A model generated the notes under the pieces. It was not told where the DNA came from and did not search any database. It worked only from the letters and a program-made list of their open reading frames with translations. From the NCBI GenBank assembly GCA_039030395.1, contig JBCCEF010000009.1:1-64000 (forward strand): a stretch of DNA of 64,000 bases. The letters run 5' to 3'. Positions 58,127 to 64,000 of this stretch are shown here, in pieces. The DNA is from Acidobacteriota bacterium. Its GTDB lineage: Bacteria; Acidobacteriota; Thermoanaerobaculia; Multivoradales; JBCCEF01. Position 1 is the first letter of the stretch. Every line of letters starts with the position of its first letter. Both the position numbers and the translations under genes were made by a program.

Positions 58127-58966
58127 TCACTCCAGCTCGAAGCTCTCTAGAACCTTCGGCACCCGGACATTCGGGTGGGATTTGGCCAGGGCTTTGGCGA
58201 TTTCGTCGAAGTCTTTGGGCGGGATGTGGACGGCGGCGGTGTACCGGCCGACCAGGTGGTTCTTCACCGTTTGGCGGCCTCCTTCGGGCCAGAAGAACCA
58301 GTAGGGGATGAGCGCCAGATCGATCTCTCGCGAGGCCAGATCGTAGGCGGCGAAGTTGCCGGCGGCGGTGTCGGCATCGCCGATATGCAGAATGGTCTGG
58401 CCACCGAGATGGATGAGGTGACCGAGGTTCTCGATCTCTCCCCAAGCCCGGCCGCCGTGGCGCAGGCGCAGGATCTCGACCTCGATCTTTCCCTGCCGGA
58501 GCTTCTCGGTCTCTCCCGGTTTGGGCAGCAGCGAGCGAGCGTTGGCGAACTCGCCGTCGCCGGCCAGGGCCGCGAGGACTTGAGGCGACGAGACGAGCTG
58601 GGCGTCCGGATGACCGCGCAGGAAGATCGCCGCCGGCTCGGGCTGAAAGTGGTCCCGGTGGACGTGGCTCACGAGGGCCAAGACGACGGAGTCGAACCGG
58701 CCGTCACCGGCTTGGGTTCCGGCCAGCGCCGCCGCCGTCTCGTCCGGTAAGGCGCCGTACTCGGAGTACGGCTCGGTGACGAAGCCGTCGATCATCACCG
58801 CTTCGCCATCGGCCTCCAGCAACACCCCCTCGTTGGCGAGGAAGGTGACCTTCACTCCGCCGCGATCCTCCTCGGCCAGCGCCGCGCCCCACGGCGGCAG
58901 GCATGCGACAGCCAAGCCGCTCAGGAGCAGTAGGGCGGATCTGGCGGCGGTTCTGCGGATTCGCAT
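58127..58966 (-). CDS. exported MBL-fold (metallo-beta-lactamase-like) hydrolase
   Basis: 279 residues. Signal peptide (RRTAARSALLLLSGLAVACL PP in two parts) predicts export or lipid anchoring at Cys22. The metal site is ALVSHVHRDHFQPEPAA (H-x-H-x-D-H), with later ligands in LIHLGGQTILHIGDAD and AAVHIPPKDF. The strand order fits UlaG-like or quorum-quenching-like MBL proteins. Substrate unknown. Single gene. Confidence 0.85.
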   Translation of the reverse strand: MRIRRTAARSALLLLSGLAVACLPPWGAALAEEDRGGVKVTFLANEGVLLEADGEAVMIDGFVTEPYSEYGALPDETAAALAGTQAGDGRFDSVVLALVSHVHRDHFQPEPAAIFLRGHPDAQLVSSPQVLAALAGDGEFANARSLLPKPGETEKLRQGKIEVEILRLRHGGRAWGEIENLGHLIHLGGQTILHIGDADTAAGNFAAYDLASREIDLALIPYWFFWPEGGRQTVKNHLVGRYTAAVHIPPKDFDEIAKALAKSHPNVRVPKVLESFELE

Positions 58967-59046
58967 GATGGTCGTCCCCCTTCCTCAAGAGTTCTTTCTC
59001 AAAGAAGTACGAACGGCAAACCGGTGAGTTCTCGCGCCGACACGCC

Positions 59047-59955
59047 CTACCGAGTGGCAGTCCGGGCTCCCTCACACGCCACCAGAGCGCGTTTGCGCAC
59101 GCCTCCCCAGCGGTATCCGCCGGGGGAACCGTCGGCGCGCAACACCCGATGACAGGGGATCAGCATCGCCACCGGATTGGCGCCGACGGCGGATCCCACC
59201 GCCCGCGACCCACCGGGGCTTCCCGCCGTCTCGGCCAGGCGGCCGTATGAGATCAGGGAGCCGGCCGGCACTCTCAGCAGCGCCCGCCACACCTGAATCT
59301 GGAAGTTGGTGCCCTGCACCAGCAGGGGGGTGCGCTCGTTCCGCGCCAGGGCGCGCTCCGCCCAGGGCCGAACCGCCGCATCGTCTCGCCGCAGGGTCGA
59401 TCGCGACCAGCGGCGCTCGAGCTGTGCGGCGACTTCGTCTACCGTCTCGGCGTCGGTGAAGGCGAGGCGACAGATGCCGCGCTCGGTGGCCGCCACCAGC
59501 ACCTCACCGAAGGGGGAATCGTGCAGGCCCCAAACCATGTCGAGGGAGTCACCGCCCGCCTTGTACTCGCCGGGAGTCACCGCTTCGAGGGACACGAAGT
59601 GATCGTGCAGCCGGCCGGGGCTCGACAATCCGACATCCCAAGCCGTCTCCAACACTGGGACATCCTGGTCGAGGCGCCCCTTGGCGGCCTCGACGGTGAG
59701 GTGTTGCAGGAAGCGCTTCGGGCTGATGCCCGCCCAGCGCCGGAAGAGGCGCTGGAAGTGGGTGGGGCTCAGCCCCGCCGCCGCCGCCACTTCCGCCAGT
59801 TCCGGTTGCCGGCCCTGGTGGTCGTCGAGGAAGCGAATGGCCGCCGCGACGCGACGGTAGGTCTCGGAGCCGGAACGGTCGTCGGACGAGCCGTTGGATC
59901 GCGCGGGGACGAAGGGAAGCGGGGACTCAGGTCTTGAGGTCGTCGTCATCATCAT
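59047..59955 (-). CDS. Ada-like fusion: AraC-type DNA-binding domain plus O6-methylguanine-DNA methyltransferase
   Basis: 302 residues. Residues ~30-115 form an AraC helix-turn-helix (FLDDHQGRQPELAEVAAAAG, LSPTHFQRLFRRWAGISPKR). Residues ~120-290 form the MGMT: WGLHDSPFGEVLVAATERGI, FQIQVWRALLRVPAGSLISY, and the active-site AMLIPCHRVLRADGSPGGYR in which Cys accepts the methyl group. The N-terminal zinc/methylphosphotriester domain of E. coli Ada is missing, so it cannot sense phosphotriesters that way. Repairs alkylated DNA and may regulate itself. The start is uncertain among several Met at the N-terminus. Confidence 0.92.
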   Translation of the reverse strand: MMMTTTSRPESPLPFVPARSNGSSDDRSGSETYRRVAAAIRFLDDHQGRQPELAEVAAAAGLSPTHFQRLFRRWAGISPKRFLQHLTVEAAKGRLDQDVPVLETAWDVGLSSPGRLHDHFVSLEAVTPGEYKAGGDSLDMVWGLHDSPFGEVLVAATERGICRLAFTDAETVDEVAAQLERRWSRSTLRRDDAAVRPWAERALARNERTPLLVQGTNFQIQVWRALLRVPAGSLISYGRLAETAGSPGGSRAVGSAVGANPVAMLIPCHRVLRADGSPGGYRWGGVRKRALVACEGARTATR

Positions 59956-60043
59956 GCAGCGAACTCTACGGAGGCCCCGGCCAAGGTGCCACCCGATTCT
60001 TGCTCATGGCGCGGAGTCCGTGATGCACGGCTACTGCACCGCG

Positions 60044-60049
60044 TAAGAT
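60044..60049 (+). promoter_or_regulatory. candidate -10 box (TAAGAT) of lgt
   Basis: TAAGAT ends 6 nt before ATG 60056, with no ribosome site between, as in the other near-leaderless starts of this window. Confidence 0.45.
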
Positions 60050-60055
60050 GCCGCC

Positions 60056-60847
60056 ATGCACCCGATCCTCTTCGAACTCGGCCCGTTCACCGTCACCGGC
60101 TACGGCACCGCGATGGTGGTAGCGATTTTGGTGGGCTGGTGGCTGACGCAGCGGGTGGCGCGCCGGTTGCTGCCGTCGGTTGTCAGCGAAGAGGAGCTGT
60201 GGCTGGATCTCTACTTCGGTTTGATCCTCGGAGGCCTGCTCGGCGCGAAGGTGCTTCTGATTCTGGTCGAGTGGCCGGAGCTGATCTCCGGCGAGGTCGA
60301 TTTCGTCTCCCTCGCCCTGGCCGGCGGCGTATGGCTCGGTGGCGTGGCCGGAGCGGTGGCCTTCGGCGCCTGGTTCGTGCACCGCCATCGCCTCCCCACG
60401 GCGCGGGTGGTGGACACGCTGGTCACCGGCCTGCCGCTGGCACACGCCATCGGTCGTGCCGGTTGTCTACTGGCCGGCTGCTGCTACGGCGCCGCCTGTG
60501 AGCTTCCATGGGCGATCACCTACACCGATCCCGCCGCCCATGAGATCGCCGGCACGCCCCTGGGGGTGCCGCTCCACCCGTCGCCGATCTACGAGATGCT
60601 GGCGGAGTTGTTCAATTTCACCGTTCTGCTGGCGATCCTCCGGCGGCGGCCGAAACCCTGGACCCTCACCGCTACCTGGGCGTTGCTCTACGGCACGGAG
60701 CGATTCTTTCTGGAGTTCCTGCGCGGCGACAGCCGGGGGGCCTTGGCCACCTGGAGCACTAGCCAGTGGATCTGCGCCGTGCTGGTGGCGCTCGGGATCT
60801 TTCTCCTCTGGCGTCGGCCGGGCGCGAAGGCGGAGGGAACGATCTAG
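60056..60847 (+). CDS. lgt: prolipoprotein diacylglyceryl transferase
   Basis: 263 residues, about seven membrane helices. Starts MHPILFELGPFTVTGYGTAM. Conserved regions: the Lgt motif HAIGRAGCLLAGCCYGAACE, PLHPSPIYEMLAELFNF and ERFFLEFLRGDSRG with the essential Arg/Glu. It adds diacylglycerol to the lipobox Cys of exported proteins, which here include the DUF2268-like and DUF4097 proteins. Its end overlaps the convergent TgpA gene by 4 bp. Confidence 0.96.
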   Translation: MHPILFELGPFTVTGYGTAMVVAILVGWWLTQRVARRLLPSVVSEEELWLDLYFGLILGGLLGAKVLLILVEWPELISGEVDFVSLALAGGVWLGGVAGAVAFGAWFVHRHRLPTARVVDTLVTGLPLAHAIGRAGCLLAGCCYGAACELPWAITYTDPAAHEIAGTPLGVPLHPSPIYEMLAELFNFTVLLAILRRRPKPWTLTATWALLYGTERFFLEFLRGDSRGALATWSTSQWICAVLVALGIFLLWRRPGAKAEGTI

Positions 60848-62958
60848 CCTTCCGCCGAGCGGCCGCGCAGTCCGCGGCGGGTTTGTCCCAGAGCGTCGGC
60901 CAGTTCCTGCCGTGCGGCGCCGACCACGGCACGGCCGCCGAAGCTCTCCTCGAGGTACAGCGAAACGATGCGGCGCATCGGTTCAGCGAGATCCGGGAAC
61001 CGGCGACCGGCACGGCGTTCCAGAGTCAGCGGCGCCAGAGACTCCGCCACCGGCAGTCCGGCGCCGGCCAGGTCCTTGCGCAGGCGCCGGTAGACGCCGG
61101 TCGCCGTCAGCGGCCCGCGCAGGCGCCGGCGCACCAGCCACCAGAACAGTGCGATCGTCGCCGTCACCAGTCCGCCGACGATCCAAACGGAATCGCTCCA
61201 GCGCCGGGGCGACAATTCCGGCAGCGGCTCAATGGGGGAATCGTCCGGCACGACATCCGCCGGCGGAGGCAATTCCGTGGCGGGAACTCGTGGACTCCAC
61301 AACCGCGCCCACAGATCCTTCAAGCTGCCGAAGAGCTGAAGCTGATCCTCAAAACCAAAGGTGAGCACGTAGCGGTCCCAGCGGAAGATCAGAAAGTCCC
61401 AGGCCTGAGTCACCAGGCTCCAGGTGCTCGGCGCGACGCTCTCCGGCCGGCCGGCGGCGGGGGTCGGATCGAAGGTCCGCCAGCCCTCGTCGGGGATGTA
61501 GGCTTCGACCCAGGCGTGGGCGTTCGACTGGCGAACGATGGTGTACCCCTCGAGAGGATTCACCTCGCCCCCGAGAAAGCCGGTGACCAGACGCGAGTGC
61601 ACCCCTTCCGCCCGCAGCAGCAACACCATCGCCGAGGCGAAGTACTCGCAGTGGCCGCTTTTGTAGCGGAACAGGAAATCTTCCAGCGGGTTGGTGATCT
61701 CCCGCCCGACGAAGTCCAGGGTGTAGGTGTACTGCGTCGCCAAGTGGCTCTCCAGGCGGCGAATCCGATCCGCCGTCGTGCCCTCCTTCCCCATCACCTC
61801 CGCCGCCATCGTCCGCATGGCCGGCGTGAGGCCGCGCGGATCGAGGGTCGGCACCTCGGGGCCCGCCGCCGGCGGATCGAGGGCAGCGGAGAGGTCGTCG
61901 CCGCCGAGCGCCGCGCGGTATTCCAGCACCTCCACCGGCGGGAACGGCAGGATCACCGCGCCGCCGGTTCCCAACCCCAGGCGCGGCAGCTCAATGTCGA
62001 AGAGCCGGGTCTCCGTCGGTAGCGGCAGGCTGCGCGAGGCGAGGGGGCGAAGCCACAGCGTCGCCCAGGACTCCGGCGCCCCCTCCACCAGCCGAACGGG
62101 ACCTTCGTTAGAGCGCGAAAAAGAACGCACCCGCGGACTGCGCCGCCAGGAGCCGCCGTCGTACACGTCGTAGGTGGCACCTTTGTAGCGCTGATCGATG
62201 CCGGTCCGCGCCGGGTCGTCGAAGCGCGCGCGCAGGGCCACCGCCCGGCTCTCGCGGATGCGACCGATGGAGTCGAGGGTGACCTCGTCGGAAAAGCCGG
62301 AGGCCTGAATGATCGTGCCGGTGCCGGTGCCGCGAACGTTGACGTAGGGCGACGAGACGCGCGGCAGCAGCGCGAAGAGGGGCACCGAAAAGACGAGGGT
62401 CATCAACACCGAAGTGCCGAGGAAGGCACCGAGCGGCAGGCGCAAGAGCGCCGGATCCCGCTGGCCGAAGCCCGCCACCAGGTGGAGAAAGGCAAAGCGC
62501 ATCAGCAGGTACAAACCACCCGCCAGGAACACCAGCAGAAAGAGGACGATGGACGGGTGGACGCTGGTCGCCATGGACGCCAGGAAGACGAAGAAAATTC
62601 CCATCAAGGCCTGCCATTTGTCGCGCTCCCGGCGCAGCGAGGCGAGCTTGATGAGGATCGCGAACAGGCCGAGATGGAGCATCGGGCCCACCAACCGGCC
62701 GCCGCTGAAAGCCCGCAGGTCGATCACGAAGAGCGGCAGGTAAAGCAGCCCGAGAACGTTCATCATCCAGGGCGAAAGCCAGCGGTCGCTGCCGCTCGCC
62801 GCATGGCGAATGAACACGACGACGCCGAGCAGATAGATCGCGAGAAACGACCAGCCGAGGGTCTCGTTGAGCGGCAGGGGCAGCGGCGCCAGGAGGGCCA
62901 GGAGCCCCAGCAGGATCCGCTTCTCGCGTCCGAAGGCCATCGCCGGATGGGCGGTCAT
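60844..62958 (-). CDS. TgpA-type membrane transglutaminase (DUF3488)
   Basis: 704 residues. Six or so N-terminal membrane helices (EKRILLGLLALLAPLPLPLN; LMRFAFLHLVAGFG; LGTSVLMTLVFSVPLFALLP), a beta domain, and a transglutaminase core with the triad: Cys in YKSGHCEYFASAMVLLLRAE, His in RQSNAHAWVEAYIPDEGWRT, Asp in FDPTPAAG. A last helix (IVGGLVTATIALFWWLVRRR) and a DUF4129-like tail follow. The ATG overlaps the DUF58 stop (ATGA). The DUF58-TgpA pair usually follows a MoxR ATPase gene, which would lie beyond the right edge. Confidence 0.93.
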   Translation of the reverse strand: MTAHPAMAFGREKRILLGLLALLAPLPLPLNETLGWSFLAIYLLGVVVFIRHAASGSDRWLSPWMMNVLGLLYLPLFVIDLRAFSGGRLVGPMLHLGLFAILIKLASLRRERDKWQALMGIFFVFLASMATSVHPSIVLFLLVFLAGGLYLLMRFAFLHLVAGFGQRDPALLRLPLGAFLGTSVLMTLVFSVPLFALLPRVSSPYVNVRGTGTGTIIQASGFSDEVTLDSIGRIRESRAVALRARFDDPARTGIDQRYKGATYDVYDGGSWRRSPRVRSFSRSNEGPVRLVEGAPESWATLWLRPLASRSLPLPTETRLFDIELPRLGLGTGGAVILPFPPVEVLEYRAALGGDDLSAALDPPAAGPEVPTLDPRGLTPAMRTMAAEVMGKEGTTADRIRRLESHLATQYTYTLDFVGREITNPLEDFLFRYKSGHCEYFASAMVLLLRAEGVHSRLVTGFLGGEVNPLEGYTIVRQSNAHAWVEAYIPDEGWRTFDPTPAAGRPESVAPSTWSLVTQAWDFLIFRWDRYVLTFGFEDQLQLFGSLKDLWARLWSPRVPATELPPPADVVPDDSPIEPLPELSPRRWSDSVWIVGGLVTATIALFWWLVRRRLRGPLTATGVYRRLRKDLAGAGLPVAESLAPLTLERRAGRRFPDLAEPMRRIVSLYLEESFGGRAVVGAARQELADALGQTRRGLRGRSAEG

Positions 62959-63986
62959 CGGGCCTCCGCGAATTCCGGTTCCGAGGGCGTCGCCTCACCG
63001 GTGGCCAGGGCAAAGCGCAGTTCCGAGGCCTGGGGATCCGTCGAAGCGAGGAGCGAGCGTCCCGGCGGCACGGCCTCGATCAGGGCCAGCGCCTCGAGCA
63101 CGGCGAACCGCTGGCGCCGGCCGGTGGCGAAGGGCAAGCGCCGGTCGCGGGTCACCAGTTCCACCGAAAAGCCCTTGTCGAGGTAGTCGACGGCGGCCGT
63201 CGCCGCCTCGCTCACCAGCCGCTCGAAACGCTGTTCCGCGATGTCATCGGGGAAGGGGGCAACCCCGTTGTCGAGCAGAATGACCAGCCGCCGCGCCTCA
63301 TCCGCCGCGCTCTCCCGGAAGATCAGCGAGCCAGTGCGCGCCGTCTGTTTCCAGTGGATCCGGCGCGGGTCGTCGCCGGAGCGAAAAGCCCGCAGGGAGT
63401 GGAGGTCGTGCCCCCGGCCGCGGCGTCGCGCCCCCTGGTCGCCGAAGGAACCGGATTCGACCGCCTGGTCCGAAGCGGCCGGGAAGACCTCCGGAAACAC
63501 CAGCACCTCCAGCGGAGTTCGGTAGCGCTTCCCCTTGCGGAAGAAGCCGAACGGGAAGAGGCTCGACACGTAGCTCGGGGGTAGCCGCTGGAGGCCACGG
63601 CGAGGCAGGATCAATTCGTAGGAGCCGCGCACCTCGCCGCGCCGCTCGACGTAGGGCACCAACAGCGGCGAACCTTGCTCCGTGAAGGAAAGCAGCAGGC
63701 ACCAGCGAGGCATCAACCGTCCGCGATTGACCAGTCGGAAGGGCAGCCGGAAGGGCCGGTTGGCGAACACTTCGTCCGGCTCCTCGATCCGCACCTCCAA
63801 ATTGCGCACGTTCTGGCGAGACACCAAACCGGAATACACCAGCGTTCCGAGCATCGCTGCCAGCACCATGTACAGGGCGTTGTTGCCGGTGTTGGTACCG
63901 GCGATGGCGACGATCACCGTAAACAGGACGTACCACAGTCCCACTTTGGTGATGCGAATGCCTTGGGGAACGGAGACGCGGGCCAC
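62955..63986 (-). CDS. DUF58-family protein
   Basis: 343 residues from GTG 63986. Two N-terminal membrane helices (KVGLWYVLFTVIVAIAGTNT, ALYMVLAAMLGTLVYSGLVS), then a beta domain (FANRPFRLPFRLVNRGRLMP), then the DUF58 signature HSLRAFRSGDDPRRIHWKQT followed by a vWA-like part (RRLVILLDNGVAP). Typically encoded with MoxR and TgpA and thought to assemble or check exported or cell-surface proteins. A TAA just before the start (63995-63997) may end that MoxR gene. Confidence 0.92.
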   Translation of the reverse strand: MARVSVPQGIRITKVGLWYVLFTVIVAIAGTNTGNNALYMVLAAMLGTLVYSGLVSRQNVRNLEVRIEEPDEVFANRPFRLPFRLVNRGRLMPRWCLLLSFTEQGSPLLVPYVERRGEVRGSYELILPRRGLQRLPPSYVSSLFPFGFFRKGKRYRTPLEVLVFPEVFPAASDQAVESGSFGDQGARRRGRGHDLHSLRAFRSGDDPRRIHWKQTARTGSLIFRESAADEARRLVILLDNGVAPFPDDIAEQRFERLVSEAATAAVDYLDKGFSVELVTRDRRLPFATGRRQRFAVLEALALIEAVPPGRSLLASTDPQASELRFALATGEATPSEPEFAEAR

Positions 63987-64000
63987 GGCAGGGCTTAGAT

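Overview
The window is GC-rich bacterial chromosome with densely packed, often overlapping genes (ATGA, GTGA, TTGA junctions). It most resembles a member of the Acidobacteriota, probably Thermoanaerobaculia-like. That placement is inference. It rests on the high GC, on secreted proteins ending in an F-x-DGFES/AGDT-type tag, on start codons sitting directly behind TANNNT boxes, and on the mix of an ETF-ubiquinone oxidoreductase, a DPP-IV-type peptidase, an HscC chaperone and a TgpA/DUF58 pair. No rRNA, tRNA or CRISPR array was seen.

Layout. 1-1.4 kb is accessory: the start of an IS3-family OrfA abuts the C-terminal remnant of a large S8-type peptidase, followed by two small hypothetical genes. 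1.6-9 kb carries an ETF-QO, a secreted alpha/beta hydrolase, a frameshifted phosphatidylserine decarboxylase remnant, a zinc-protease-like lipoprotein and a secreted beta-helix protein. 9-16 kb holds two paralogous two-gene modules (small protein plus nucleotidyltransferase) on either side of an hscC/J-like operon, two VOC proteins and an esterase-like protein. 16-23 kb has a DUF4097 lipoprotein built of DTGSGD repeats, an MscS channel coupled to an SLC12-like transporter, and an S9 peptidase. 23-29 kb is the fatty-acid/phospholipid cluster yceD-rpmF-plsX-fabD-fabG-acpP-fabF, without fabH. 29-38.6 kb is a divergent exopolysaccharide locus: five GT4 glycosyltransferases, a multi-membrane-span protein, a coiled-coil protein and a WbaP/WcaJ-type initiating transferase. 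A Crp-like remnant and a SpoIIE-type phosphatase follow. 40.6-42 kb has two orphan genes. 42.4-48.7 kb is a five-gene unit: a His/Cys-rich secreted protein, a TonB-dependent receptor, an ABC ATPase and two DUF3526-like permeases. 48.8-57 kb holds a methyltransferase, a nitrilase-family amidase and the carA-LolC/E pair. Between the LolC/E-type permease and the amidase lies a ~3.1 kb insert flanked by a 169-bp duplication of the permease 3' end. 57-64 kb ends with an uncharacterised exported protein, an MBL-fold protein, an Ada-like AraC/MGMT fusion, lgt, and the TgpA/DUF58 pair.

The signals least explained by known features are non-coding. One is a family of ~90-100 bp elements placed directly after stop codons (three copies). 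Another is a second palindromic family with GGTGCCACCCGAAT ends. The third is the duplicated permease 3' end, which looks like an integration scar. Several secreted-protein genes near these repeats are frameshifted or truncated, which suggests a gene-turnover zone around 38-54 kb.
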